Positions 26,053-34,534 of a stretch of DNA of 43,554 nt are shown in pieces (position 1 is the first letter of the stretch; every line of letters begins with the position of its first letter). The notes under the pieces were generated by a model that saw only the letters and a list, made by a program, of their open reading frames with translations, searched no databases and was not told the origin of the DNA. Location of the stretch: contig JASHNY010000196.1 of NCBI GenBank assembly GCA_030041385.1, forward strand, positions 1-43,554. The letters run 5' to 3'. The translations under genes were made by a program, and so were the position numbers. The DNA comes from Alphaproteobacteria bacterium. Lineage in GTDB: Bacteria > Pseudomonadota > Alphaproteobacteria > ATCC43930 > CGMCC-115725.

Positions 26053-26889
26053 CTAACCGCCCGACCCCGCCGCCGCCGTCAGGATATCGACGAAATCCTT
26101 AAGCCGCATCCCGGCCCGCCCGCCGGCCCTGATTGCCGCCTGGTTGACATGCGACAGCACGCCGTCGTGGTAAAGCGCACGTGAGTCCCCGATTGGGGCG
26201 CTGTCGGCCGAAACCGCGCCCGCCGGAATGCCGCGCCGGTCGAGATCCGGCAAGCGGGCGATGCCGGCGCCATCCATGCCGACCCCGGCGTCGCTGAAGA
26301 ACACGGCGCAGACGTCAGGGGCGACCGCGTTGTCGGGGCGGCCGCCGGACAATGCGGCGTGCGACGCGGTGACGACGATCTGGCCGGCATCCTCCGGCTC
26401 GATCATGCCGACCGAATCGGCGCAGACGAGCCGCGGCTCGCCCGGATTGTCGCGCAGGACATGGCGGTTGCCCTCGGTGATCGCGGACGGCATCTGCGTC
26501 GGCACGGGTGCCGCGCGCATCCGCTCGGCGCAGTCGCGCACGCTCTGGCCCGGCCGGCAGCCGAGTGCGGCGGCGATGCGGTTGACATGGCTGATCGTGC
26601 CGTGCGCCAGCATGTGGTCGCCGTCGCCGATGTGGCAGGTCTGCGCGTCGGCGGTCGCCGCGGGAACATCGATCCGGTCGAGGAATTCGAGGCCGATGAT
26701 CCCGGCGTTGTCCTTGCCGATGCCGGCATCGTTCATGACGACCCCGCGCACCCGCCATTTCGCCGCGTTGTAGGCGTTGTACCGGCCCCCGTAGGAGCCC
26801 GAGACGACGACATGCCCGTGATGCTCCGCGCGGCAGGCCGAGCAGCTCGGCACGGTCATGATCTGCACGGTTTCATCGGGTGTGTTCAT
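26053..26889 (-). CDS. Uncharacterised protein made of two tandem copies of one domain
   Basis: 278 residues; I do not recognise a named family. An N-terminal CSAC (residues 16-19) precedes repeat A (about 26-124) and repeat B (about 170-270). The copies align without a gap across residues 54-103 and 200-249 at a constant offset of 146: NDAGIGKDNAGI against SDAGVGMDGAGI, LEFLDRIDVPA against LPDLDRRGIPA, IGD against IGD, and ISHVN against LSHVN. No signal peptide or membrane helix is seen. The ATG at 26889 has GGAG upstream. It is divergent from the Rieske oxygenase gene with 119 bp between them, so shared control is plausible. Enzyme or binding role is unknown. Confidence 0.8.
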   Translation of the reverse strand: MNTPDETVQIMTVPSCSACRAEHHGHVVVSGSYGGRYNAYNAAKWRVRGVVMNDAGIGKDNAGIIGLEFLDRIDVPAATADAQTCHIGDGDHMLAHGTISHVNRIAAALGCRPGQSVRDCAERMRAAPVPTQMPSAITEGNRHVLRDNPGEPRLVCADSVGMIEPEDAGQIVVTASHAALSGGRPDNAVAPDVCAVFFSDAGVGMDGAGIARLPDLDRRGIPAGAVSADSAPIGDSRALYHDGVLSHVNQAAIRAGGRAGMRLKDFVDILTAAAGSGG

Positions 26890-27008
26890 GGTCTGCTCCG
26901 AGCGATGGCCAAGCCTGAAACATTTTCCCGGCGGGCGAAAACAATGGCAATATCGGAGGAAAAGCGCGACGGCGAACCGGCGCGGAGAACGACTCGCAGG
27001 AGGCTTCG

Positions 27009-28307
27009 ATGGTCACCAGAGCCCCGTATCTGAAGGCGCGGTACAGCGGCTACCACCATCGCCATGTCCCACAAGAAGACACCGAGCTGACCCATGTCGG
27101 GCCGGACACGCCGTGCGGCGAGTACATGCGCCGGTTCTGGCAGCCGATCTGCTATTCCGACGAGCTGAAGGACCTGCCGATCAAGGTCAAGATTCTTGGC
27201 GAGGAACTGGTCGCCTTTCGCGACGGCAGCGGCGAGGTCGGCCTCCTCGAACTGCATTGCCCGCACCGCGGCACCTCGCTCGAATTCGGGCTGGTCGGCG
27301 CCAAGGGCATCCGCTGCTGCTATCACGGCTGGCTGTTCGATTGCGACGGCACGATCCTCGAAACTCCGGGCGAGCCGGCCCACAGCAAATTGAAGGACCG
27401 GCTGTTTCACGGCGCCTATCCGGTGCACGAGGCGCACGGGCTGATCTTTGCCTATTTGGGCCCGCCCGAGAAGATGCCGGCGTTCCCGACCTACGACAGT
27501 TTCGTCCGCCCCGGCTATCGCGTAATCCCCGGCCAGAAATACATCTATCCCTGCAACTGGCTGCAGATCCTCGAAAACACGATGGACGCGATCCACACTT
27601 CGTTCCTGCACACGATCGTCAGCGGCGCCGTGTTCACCGACGAGTTCGGCGTCCTGCCCGAGTTGGAATTCATGGAAACCCCGGTCGGGATCATCTACAT
27701 CGCGACCCGCCGCATCGGCGACAACATCTGGTCGCGCTCGGTCGAGAACGTCTTGCCGACCCTGCAGCAGGTCGCCCCGATCTGGGAAACCGGTCAGCAC
27801 GAGATCGCCTTCAGCGGGCCGATGATGAGCCGCTGGATTGTGCCGATCGACGACACCAACTCGATGCAGATCGAGTTGCGCCACGTCAGCGAGACCCCGG
27901 GCATCGTCACGCCGGACTGGTGGGCCGACCGCAGCGTCATGCTGCCCGGCCAGATGCCGCCGGACACCTACGAGGAAGCCCAGCGGCGCCCGCAGGATTT
28001 CGAGGCGCAGGTGTCGCAGCGGCCGATCGCGATCCACGGCATGGAGCATCTCGGCACTACCGACCGCGGCATCACGATGTTCCGCAACCAGATCCGCCGC
28101 GGCGTCAAGGCGGTCAAGGCCGGGGACGACCCTGTCGGGCTGTTCCATGACGAGGATGCCGTGATCCCGACCTATTGCAACAACACGGTCGTGCGCGTGC
28201 CGCCGGCGAAAACGCCAGAGCTGGACAAGAAACTGCTGCGCGAGACCGGACGGCGCCTTGCCGCGGGTTATCTGAAGGCGCCGCCGCTACTCGCCGCTGC
28301 CGAATAG
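27009..28307 (+). CDS. Rieske-type aromatic ring-hydroxylating oxygenase, alpha subunit
   Basis: 432 residues. The Rieske [2Fe-2S] site is C84-P-H86 with C103-x2-H106 (CPHRG and CCYHGW). The mononuclear iron site is D193, H196, H201 in ENTMDAIHTSFLH. The architecture resembles single-component-alpha enzymes such as phthalate 4,5-dioxygenase and vanillate demethylase oxygenases. The C-terminal part has no further motif I can name. A CAGGAGGCTTCG site precedes the ATG. No reductase or ferredoxin for electron supply lies in the window, so it must borrow one. Substrate unknown; aromatic or heteroaromatic acid is the family norm. Confidence 0.88.
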   Translation: MVTRAPYLKARYSGYHHRHVPQEDTELTHVGPDTPCGEYMRRFWQPICYSDELKDLPIKVKILGEELVAFRDGSGEVGLLELHCPHRGTSLEFGLVGAKGIRCCYHGWLFDCDGTILETPGEPAHSKLKDRLFHGAYPVHEAHGLIFAYLGPPEKMPAFPTYDSFVRPGYRVIPGQKYIYPCNWLQILENTMDAIHTSFLHTIVSGAVFTDEFGVLPELEFMETPVGIIYIATRRIGDNIWSRSVENVLPTLQQVAPIWETGQHEIAFSGPMMSRWIVPIDDTNSMQIELRHVSETPGIVTPDWWADRSVMLPGQMPPDTYEEAQRRPQDFEAQVSQRPIAIHGMEHLGTTDRGITMFRNQIRRGVKAVKAGDDPVGLFHDEDAVIPTYCNNTVVRVPPAKTPELDKKLLRETGRRLAAGYLKAPPLLAAAE

Positions 28308-28327
28308 CGCCACCCGTTGTTTCTGCG

Positions 28328-28353
28328 TCGGCCTTGACCTGGGTCAAGGCCGA
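28328..28353. promoter_or_regulatory. 26 bp perfect palindrome with an FNR-type core
   Basis: 12 bp arms (28328-28339 and 28342-28353) around a 2 bp centre. The core TTGACCTGGGTCAA (28334-28347) has the TTGA-N6-TCAA form bound by FNR/FixK/Dnr-family regulators. The centre is 28340.5, and a possible -10 TAGCCT lies at 28370-28375; a start near 28382 would put the site at about -41.5, the class II activator position. Confidence 0.55.
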
Positions 28354-28430
28354 CCGGACCTTGCGCCCATAGCCTGCGGGGTCAACGTCGCAACCTCGAC
28401 CGCGACGACTTTCCCGCAGGAGAAGGGCCC

Positions 28431-28841
28431 ATGCTCTGCAGACGGTTTGTGGCGGCGCTCGCGATCGCGGGCGCCGTGGCCGGTCCGGTGCTCGCGCAAC
28501 AACACGGCGGCCCACACGGCGGACCCGCCGGCGGCGGAGGCCATTTCGCTCACTCCGACGGCACCTGGGCTGCACACCCCGCCTGGGTCGGCCACGGCGA
28601 ATTCAACCACTGGCGCCAGGGCCATTGGTGGCATGGCACCTACGAGGGCCGGACCGGATACTGGTGGATCGTCGGTGCCGATTGGTACTGGTACCCGGCC
28701 ATGGTCGCCCCGATCCCCGAGCCGACGCTCCCGCCGGGGATGGCACCGGGGTACTGGTACTACTGCGATGCCTACCGGCAGTATTATCCCTATGTCGGGG
28801 CCTGCCCGAGCGGCTGGCGCGCGGTGCTGCCGCAGCCCTGA
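28431..28841 (+). CDS. Small secreted His/Trp/Tyr/Gly-rich protein
   Basis: 136 residues. A signal peptide (basic MLCRR, hydrophobic FVAALAIAGAVAGPVLA, cleavage near AQ) is followed by a very His/Gly-rich stretch, then GHWWHGTYEGRTGYWWIVGADWYWYP, and a C-terminal YYCDAYRQYYPYVGACPSGWRAV. That ending is a motif I recall from alphaproteobacterial exported proteins of unknown function. Many His residues could bind metal. GGAGAAGGGCCC precedes the ATG. It sits behind the FNR-type palindrome and before a terminator-like hairpin. Confidence 0.78.
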   Translation: MLCRRFVAALAIAGAVAGPVLAQQHGGPHGGPAGGGGHFAHSDGTWAAHPAWVGHGEFNHWRQGHWWHGTYEGRTGYWWIVGADWYWYPAMVAPIPEPTLPPGMAPGYWYYCDAYRQYYPYVGACPSGWRAVLPQP

Positions 28842-28842
28842 C

Positions 28843-28862
28843 GCGGCTCCTTTCGGCGCCGC
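28843..28862. terminator. Hairpin after the secreted-protein gene
   Basis: 8 bp stem with one mismatch: GCGGCTCC at 28843-28850, loop TTTC, GGCGCCGC at 28855-28862, starting 2 bp after the stop codon. No T tract follows, so termination is tentative. Confidence 0.35.
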
Positions 28863-28946
28863 GGACCGAGCGCAGCGAGGAGGTAGGCGCAGCCAAACGA
28901 TATCGCGTAGCATGGGCGGCGACCAACCCAGCGGAGGGGAACCGCC

Positions 28947-29765
28947 ATGCTGATCGTCGATGCGCAGGTCCATATCTGGTCCGCCGGGCCGCCCACCAAC
29001 CAGATGCATCGCCAGGTGAATTCCTACAGCGCCGAGCAATGCATCAAGGAGATGGACGAGGCCGGGGTCAGCGCCGTACTGCTGCACCCGCCAGGCTGGG
29101 ATCCCAATTCCGGCAGAATCTCGGAAGAGGCGGCGGCCAGATACCCGAACCGCTTCGGCATCCTCGGCAATTTCCCGCTCGACAAGCCGGAAAGCCGCGA
29201 CCTGATCGCCGGGTGGAAGCAGCGGTCCGGCATGCTGGGCCTGCGGTTTGCCTTCACCCAGCCGCACCAGGCCAACTGGCTGACCGACGGCACAATGGAC
29301 TGGGTGTGGCCGGCCGCGGAGAAGGCGCAGATCCCGATCGCGCTGATGGCATCGAACCAGCTGCCGCTGGTCGGCCAGATTGCCGAGCGCCACCCCGGCC
29401 TCAAACTGATCCTCGACCACTACGCGCGCGTGCGCAACGCGATGGACGATGCCGCGCACGGTAACCAGGCGGCCCTGCTGGCACTCGCCAGACACCCCAA
29501 CATCGCAGTCAAATGCACCGGCGCGCCGGGAAATTCGAGCCAGCCCTACCCGTTCAGGAACATCCACAAATACACGCAGCAGATCGTCGAGACATTCGGG
29601 CCCGCGCGCAGCTTCTGGGGCACCGACATCACCCGCATGCCGTGCAGCTGGCGGCAATGCGTGACGATGTTCACCGAGGAGATGCCGTTTCTTAAGGGGC
29701 ACGACCTCGAACTGGTGATGGGTCGTGCGCTGTGCGACTGGCTCGGCTGGAAACTGCCCGGGTAA
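28947..29765 (+). CDS. Amidohydrolase family (Amidohydro_2) protein
   Basis: 272 residues with a TIM-barrel metal-dependent hydrolase fold. It begins MLIVDAQVHIW, matching the Amidohydro_2 start where the first His of HxH is lacking (D5, H9 visible). Later strands show LKLILDHYARV, IAVKCTG and FWGTDITRMPC. The family includes decarboxylases and hydrolases of aromatic and lactone substrates (ACMSD-like, 2-pyrone-4,6-dicarboxylate hydrolase-like). GGAGGGGAACCGCC precedes the ATG. It sits between the Rieske/secreted genes and the liv cluster, suggesting a catabolic step. The exact reaction is not deducible. Confidence 0.83.
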   Translation: MLIVDAQVHIWSAGPPTNQMHRQVNSYSAEQCIKEMDEAGVSAVLLHPPGWDPNSGRISEEAAARYPNRFGILGNFPLDKPESRDLIAGWKQRSGMLGLRFAFTQPHQANWLTDGTMDWVWPAAEKAQIPIALMASNQLPLVGQIAERHPGLKLILDHYARVRNAMDDAAHGNQAALLALARHPNIAVKCTGAPGNSSQPYPFRNIHKYTQQIVETFGPARSFWGTDITRMPCSWRQCVTMFTEEMPFLKGHDLELVMGRALCDWLGWKLPG

Positions 29766-29961
29766 ACCCATCCCGAGCCTGATCCGGCTCAGCCGTTCCG
29801 CGCCGAATAAATCCAGGGCTCCGCGCGGCATGACGGCCTGAAACCGCCGTGCCGGCCCGCCCGCAGCTGCGCATTCCAGGCCGCGGCGGCGAAGCGGGCT
29901 TCTGGCGTGCAACCCCGCCGGCTGATATCTTCCCGCCGCGGCTCAAGAACGGGGGGCCAAA

Positions 29962-31149
29962 ATGAGGCGTACAATTCAAGCGCTTGCCGCGTTATCCCTG
30001 ATTTCGGCGGCGGGCGCGCCGGCCTATGCGGCCGAGCCGGTGGTGATCGGCCTTGAAATCCCGCTTTCACCGCCGGGCGACCCGGCCGCTGGCCAGCTGA
30101 TCCGCCGCGGCGCCGACCTCGCCGTCCAGTACGTCAACACGGTCATGAAAGGCGTGCTCGGCGGCCGGCCGATCGCGGTCGATGTCGAGGATACCCAGGG
30201 TCGTGACGAGGCCGGAGTTGCCGGATATCGGCGCCTCGTCAGCGAGGACCACGCGGTCGGGGTTACCGGCTTTTTTCACAGCTCGGTCAATATCGCGGTG
30301 AACGAGGTCGCCAAGGAACTCGGCGTCGCGACGATCGGCACACAGACCTCGGCCGCCGACATTACCGCAAAGCATTACGAGGTGGCCTTTCGTACCCATG
30401 CGATCGACCCGATCCGGGTCGCGGCGTTTATCGATTTCGCCAGGAAGAAGGGCTTCAAGCGGATTTCGGTCGTCGCCGAGACGACCGATTACGGGATCGG
30501 CATCGCCAACGAGATGACGAAACAGAACGAGGAGAAAAACGCCGGGCTGACGCTTCAGCAGATCACCTTTGACCACGCCACGACGGACTTGACCCCGCAA
30601 TTGTTGCAAGTACAGGCGTTCAAGCCCGACCTCGTCATCAATGTCGGCGTCGGCCAGCCGCTCGACCTGATGATCGACCAGGCGGCAACGCTGGGTCTCC
30701 TGCCCAAGACGCCGATGCTGGTGTCTTATGACGCGCCGGTGCGGCCGCAATACTGGCAGCTTCATCCAAAGGACGGCGCCGGGATCTACTTCGTTGCGTA
30801 TTATTCCCCGTCGCAGCAGCTTTCCCCGCTCGGACAGTGGTTTGCCAAGGCCTATCAGGCCAAGTACGGCGAGCCGCCGGTCTATTCGGCGCTGAACGGC
30901 TTCGGCGACGTCGCAATCCTGGCGCAGGCGGTCGACCAGGCCAAGAGCACCGACCCGAAGGCGGTGGTAAAGGCGCTCGAGACCGGCACGTTCAAGAGCT
31001 GGGCGGCAACTTCCGTCACCTTTCCGGCCGCATCCGGTCCCTATTGGCACAACTGGTCGCCGCCATTATTGATCCTCGAATACACGGCCCCGAACCAGAG
31101 CTGGCGGGACGCACCGGTCATCATCACCCATACCGGCACCGCGTCGTGA
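29962..31149 (+). CDS. ABC transporter substrate-binding protein, branched-chain amino acid type
   Basis: 395 residues. A signal peptide (MRRTIQALAALSLISAAGAPAYA) precedes a Leu/Ile/Val-binding-protein-like (Peripla_BP_6) domain: IGLEIPLSPPGDPAAGQLIRRGADLAVQYVN and GVTGFFHSSVNIAVNEVAKELG. It would deliver the ligand to the two permeases that follow. These binding proteins often carry aromatic acids or amides rather than amino acids, and that is likely here given the Rieske and amidohydrolase neighbours. GGGGGG precedes the ATG. The next gene starts 43 bp later. Confidence 0.88.
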   Translation: MRRTIQALAALSLISAAGAPAYAAEPVVIGLEIPLSPPGDPAAGQLIRRGADLAVQYVNTVMKGVLGGRPIAVDVEDTQGRDEAGVAGYRRLVSEDHAVGVTGFFHSSVNIAVNEVAKELGVATIGTQTSAADITAKHYEVAFRTHAIDPIRVAAFIDFARKKGFKRISVVAETTDYGIGIANEMTKQNEEKNAGLTLQQITFDHATTDLTPQLLQVQAFKPDLVINVGVGQPLDLMIDQAATLGLLPKTPMLVSYDAPVRPQYWQLHPKDGAGIYFVAYYSPSQQLSPLGQWFAKAYQAKYGEPPVYSALNGFGDVAILAQAVDQAKSTDPKAVVKALETGTFKSWAATSVTFPAASGPYWHNWSPPLLILEYTAPNQSWRDAPVIITHTGTAS

Positions 31150-31192
31150 GGTGCCGGCGCCGCCTTCACCGAGCCGCGGCGCCCGGGCGCCG

Positions 31193-32089
31193 ATGATTTT
31201 CACCTGGCAGCTTTTCGCCCAGACCGTCATCGCCGGCGTCAGCATCGGCGTGCTCTATGCGCTGATGGCGCTCGGTATCACGTTTATCTATAGCATCGTC
31301 CGGATGATCAACTGGGCGATGGGTGAGTTCTACATGATCGGCAGCTATCTGCAGTACCTGTTGGTCGTGTATTTATTCGGCCCCGGGCTGTGGTATGTGG
31401 CATTGCCGCTGTCGGCGCTTGCGGTTTTCCTTATCGGCACCGTGATCGAGCCGATCCTGATCAAGCCGATGTTCGGCGCCGCGATCGAACGCAAGGACGA
31501 CTACGCCACGGTCGTGACCATCGCCTTATTGCTGTTGCTGCGCAATCTTGCGACCGGCCTCGCCGGGCCGTACCAGCGAACCCCCGGCTCGAACCTGCCG
31601 ACGATCATGCTGGGGCCCTTGCCGCAAAGCGGCGCGCGGTTTGCCGCTTTCGTCTGCGGCCTTGCCGCGATCGCGCTGTTCTACCTGTTGCTCAAGAAGA
31701 CCTGGTTCGGCATGGCCTTGCGCGCCGCGGCGCAGAGCCGCCTTGGCGTGCAGACCGCGGGCGTCGATGTATTGCGCCTCGACCAGGCCGCCTTCGGCAT
31801 CGGCGTCGCCTTGGCGGGGATTGCCGGCGCCCTGCTCGCCCCGGTGTTTTTCGTGTTTCCGACCGACGGCATCGTGACCACGGTCAAGGGCTTCGAGATC
31901 ATCGTGATCGGCGGCCTCGGCTCGATCCCCGGCGCGCTGGTCGGCGGCATCCTGCTCGGTCTCGTCGAGTCGCTCGGCGCCGCCTTCATCTCGTCGCCCT
32001 ACCAGAACGTATACGGCTTCCTCCTGGTGTTGCTGATCCTGGTGATCCGCCCCAGCGGATTGTTCGGCGAACGCGCGCGGCTGGCGTGA
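31193..32089 (+). CDS. livH: Branched-chain amino acid-type ABC permease (LivH-like)
   Basis: 298 residues with about eight membrane helices. [39 protein letters not shown] is the diagnostic N-terminus, and [26 protein letters not shown] is the conserved C-terminal loop contacting the ATPase. The ATG at 31193 starts MIFTWQLF; an in-frame GTG at 31151 adds 14 unconserved residues. Its stop overlaps the livG start by one base (TGATG). The symbol shows family only; the substrate may differ. Confidence 0.9.
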   Translation: MIFTWQLFAQTVIAGVSIGVLYALMALGITFIYSIVRMINWAMGEFYMIGSYLQYLLVVYLFGPGLWYVALPLSALAVFLIGTVIEPILIKPMFGAAIERKDDYATVVTIALLLLLRNLATGLAGPYQRTPGSNLPTIMLGPLPQSGARFAAFVCGLAAIALFYLLLKKTWFGMALRAAAQSRLGVQTAGVDVLRLDQAAFGIGVALAGIAGALLAPVFFVFPTDGIVTTVKGFEIIVIGGLGSIPGALVGGILLGLVESLGAAFISSPYQNVYGFLLVLLILVIRPSGLFGERARLA

Positions 32090-32829
32090 TGGATGCGCTG
32101 TTGACCACGACCGGCCTGTTCAAGCGCTTCGGCGGCGTTGTTGCCGCGAGCGGCGTATCGCTGAGCCTCAGGCCCGGCGAAATCCGTGGCCTGATCGGCC
32201 CGAACGGCGCCGGCAAGACGACCCTCGTCAACCTGATCACCGGCATCTACGGGCCAAGCGGCGGCGATATCCGGTTCCGCGGCGAGAGCCTTGTCGGCCT
32301 CGCGCCGCACCAGATCGCACGGCGCGGATTGCTGCGCAGCTTTCAGGTCTGCCGCCTGTTCGGCAATCTGTCGGTGGCGGAAAACCTGCTTGTCGCCGAC
32401 CTCGCGCGCGGCGCCCACGCCTTTGCCGAAACCCGGCAGCGGGCCGCGCGGGCACGCGAATTGCTCGACATCACGAACCTGGCACGCCTCGCCGACCAGC
32501 CGGCCAAGGCATTGTCGGGCGGGCAGCGGGCATTGTTGCAGGTCGCCTGCGGCTTCATGGTGCCCGAACTCAGATGCTATGTCCTCGACGAGCCGTTTGC
32601 CGGCATCAACCCGGTCATCAAAGATGCGATTGTCGAGCTGATCCGCCAGGCAAACGAGCAGCGCGGCATCGCGTTTCTGATCGTCAGCCACGAGATGCCG
32701 GTGATGCGCCGCCTGTGCCATGGCGTCAGCGTATTGATGGACGGGCATATCGTCAGCGAAGGGACGCTCGACGAGGTCGCCGCCCACCCCCAGGTCATCG
32801 CCGCCTATCTCGGCAAGAGTTGGGCATGA
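32089..32829 (+). CDS. livG: Branched-chain amino acid-type ABC ATP-binding protein (LivG-like)
   Basis: 246 residues. Walker A is GPNGAGKTT near residue 37-45, the signature LSGGQ near residue 142, and Walker [46 protein letters not shown] is the LivG-type C-terminal region. The ATG at 32089 overlaps the livH stop and its own stop overlaps the next start (ATGA at 32826), so translation is coupled. Symbol by family. Confidence 0.91.
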   Translation: MDALLTTTGLFKRFGGVVAASGVSLSLRPGEIRGLIGPNGAGKTTLVNLITGIYGPSGGDIRFRGESLVGLAPHQIARRGLLRSFQVCRLFGNLSVAENLLVADLARGAHAFAETRQRAARARELLDITNLARLADQPAKALSGGQRALLQVACGFMVPELRCYVLDEPFAGINPVIKDAIVELIRQANEQRGIAFLIVSHEMPVMRRLCHGVSVLMDGHIVSEGTLDEVAAHPQVIAAYLGKSWA

Positions 32830-33578
32830 ACGGCGACGAACCTGACGGCGGCGAGCCGATCCTGGCAGTGGACGACATCCATGTCGGCTATCAGCATGGC
32901 ATCGACATCCTGCAGGGTCTGTCGCTCGCGGTCCGCAGCGACCGCCTGACGCTCGTCATCGGGCCGAACGGGGCCGGCAAATCGACCCTGCTGAAAAGCG
33001 TTTTCGGCCTGTTGCAGCCGCATCGCGGGACCATCCGGTTCGGCGGCGAGCGCATCGACGGGTTGCAGCCTTACGCGATCAAGCGGTGCGGCATCGCCTA
33101 TGTGACGCAGGAGATCAACATCTTCCCGCAGCTCAGCGTCGCCGAGAACCTGCAGATGGGCGGCTGGCTGTTCCGCCGCGACAAGGGACGCCTGGGCCGC
33201 CGGATGGATTGGGCCTACACGACCTTTCCGGCATTGGCGGAACGGCGCCGGGCGCGGGCGGGCGAATTGAGCGGCGGCCAGGGGCGGATGCTGTCATTGG
33301 CGCGCGAGATGATGACTGAGCCGAGCCTCATCCTGGTCGACGAGCCGACCGCCGGGCTTGCACCCAATCTCGTCGCGCAGACCTACGAATTGCTGCTGGC
33401 GGCCTGCGCCAGCGTCGGCGCCAGCATCCTCCTGGTCGACCAGAACATCGAGGATGCGGTCCAGCATGCAGACTACATCTACATGGTCAACCTCGGCCGC
33501 CTGAAAGCCGAGGGGCCGCGCACGGAATTCGGCCCGGCGCGGGTGGCGGAGCTGGTCCAGGAATGCCTGCTCGGCTGA
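32826..33578 (+). CDS. livF: Branched-chain amino acid-type ABC ATP-binding protein (LivF-like)
   Basis: 250 residues. Walker A is GPNGAGKST near residue 46-54, the signature LSGGQGRMLSLARE and Walker B LILVDEPTAGLAPN. YVTQEINIFPQLSVAENLQMG marks LivF rather than LivG. ATG 32826 overlaps the livG stop; the 3' end overlaps livM by 16 bp. The N-terminal ten residues are an acidic extension. Confidence 0.91.
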   Translation: MNGDEPDGGEPILAVDDIHVGYQHGIDILQGLSLAVRSDRLTLVIGPNGAGKSTLLKSVFGLLQPHRGTIRFGGERIDGLQPYAIKRCGIAYVTQEINIFPQLSVAENLQMGGWLFRRDKGRLGRRMDWAYTTFPALAERRRARAGELSGGQGRMLSLAREMMTEPSLILVDEPTAGLAPNLVAQTYELLLAACASVGASILLVDQNIEDAVQHADYIYMVNLGRLKAEGPRTEFGPARVAELVQECLLG

Positions 33579-34525
33579 CCGGCCACGCCGGCGCGCTGCG
33601 CGACGCCGCGTTTGCCCTGCCGGTCGTGCTCCTGCTGGCGGCAATGCCGCTGGTTACCGGCGCCTACCTGCTGCACGTGCTCACGATTACGCTCTACTAC
33701 GTGATCCTGGCGGCAAGCTGGAACCTGCTCGCCGGCTATACCGGGCAGTTTTCGTTGGCACAGCAGAGTTTTGCCGCGGTCGGCGCCTACGGTTCGGGCC
33801 TGCTGATCAAGTATTTTGCCTTTCCGCTGTGGGCGTCGATCCCGTGCGGTGTCGTAGCGGCAGCCCTGCTCGGCTGGCTGCTCGGGCGGATGGTCTTGCG
33901 CATGCACACGATCTATCTGGCGATCGCGACCTGGGCCTTTGCCGAGACGATCCACATTGTGTTGACCGCCGCGTACCAGATCACCCGCGGCGAACTGGGC
34001 CTCAGCGTGCCGGCGCTCTACAGCAATGTCAGGCCGGAGGCGTACTACTATACGTTTCTGGGGCTTGCATCGGCGAGCCTGCTGCTGATGCACCTGCTCA
34101 TCCGCTCGCCGCTCGGCTATTTCATGCGGGCGATCAGGGACGACGAACTGCGCGCCGAGAGCATGGGCATCGACACGACGCGGGTGAAGGTGATGGTGTT
34201 CACCCTGTCGAGCGCCTTTGCCGGGCTCGCGGGCGCCTTCTACGCGCACTACACGATCGTCTTGAGCCCGCAGATGGCGGATTTCGGCGAGATGGCGAAA
34301 TTGATCATCATGGTGGTCGTGGGCGGGCTCGGCTCGTTTATGGGGCCGCTGATCGGGGCGCCGCCGGTGCAGATTGCGATGACCTACCTTGCCCGCTACG
34401 GCGAATGGGACATGGTGATCTTCGCGCTGATCGTGATCGTGCTGATGCGCACGACGATCGGCGGCATCGTGCCGCTTGCCGGTCGCGCCTGGTCTCGCCT
34501 GCGGCCGCGCCGCGGCACCGCGTAG
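33563..34525 (+). CDS. livM: Branched-chain amino acid-type ABC permease (LivM-like)
   Basis: 320 residues, about eight to ten membrane segments. LAASWNLLAGYTGQFSLAQQSFAAVGAY near residue 50, the cytoplasmic loop SPLGYFMRAIRDDELRAESMGIDTTRVKVMVF and VGGLGSFMGPLIGAPPV are LivM signatures. The ATG lies 16 bp inside livF. The set SBP-H-G-F-M is complete, so this importer should be functional by itself. Confidence 0.9.
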   Translation: MPARLTGHAGALRDAAFALPVVLLLAAMPLVTGAYLLHVLTITLYYVILAASWNLLAGYTGQFSLAQQSFAAVGAYGSGLLIKYFAFPLWASIPCGVVAAALLGWLLGRMVLRMHTIYLAIATWAFAETIHIVLTAAYQITRGELGLSVPALYSNVRPEAYYYTFLGLASASLLLMHLLIRSPLGYFMRAIRDDELRAESMGIDTTRVKVMVFTLSSAFAGLAGAFYAHYTIVLSPQMADFGEMAKLIIMVVVGGLGSFMGPLIGAPPVQIAMTYLARYGEWDMVIFALIVIVLMRTTIGGIVPLAGRAWSRLRPRRGTA

Positions 34526-34534
34526 GAGGGGCGA

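Noticed and set aside
28328-28353. Reading the 26 bp palindrome as a terminator of the Rieske gene
   Set aside because: A 2-base loop and no T tract make a poor terminator, and the core fits an FNR-type operator better.
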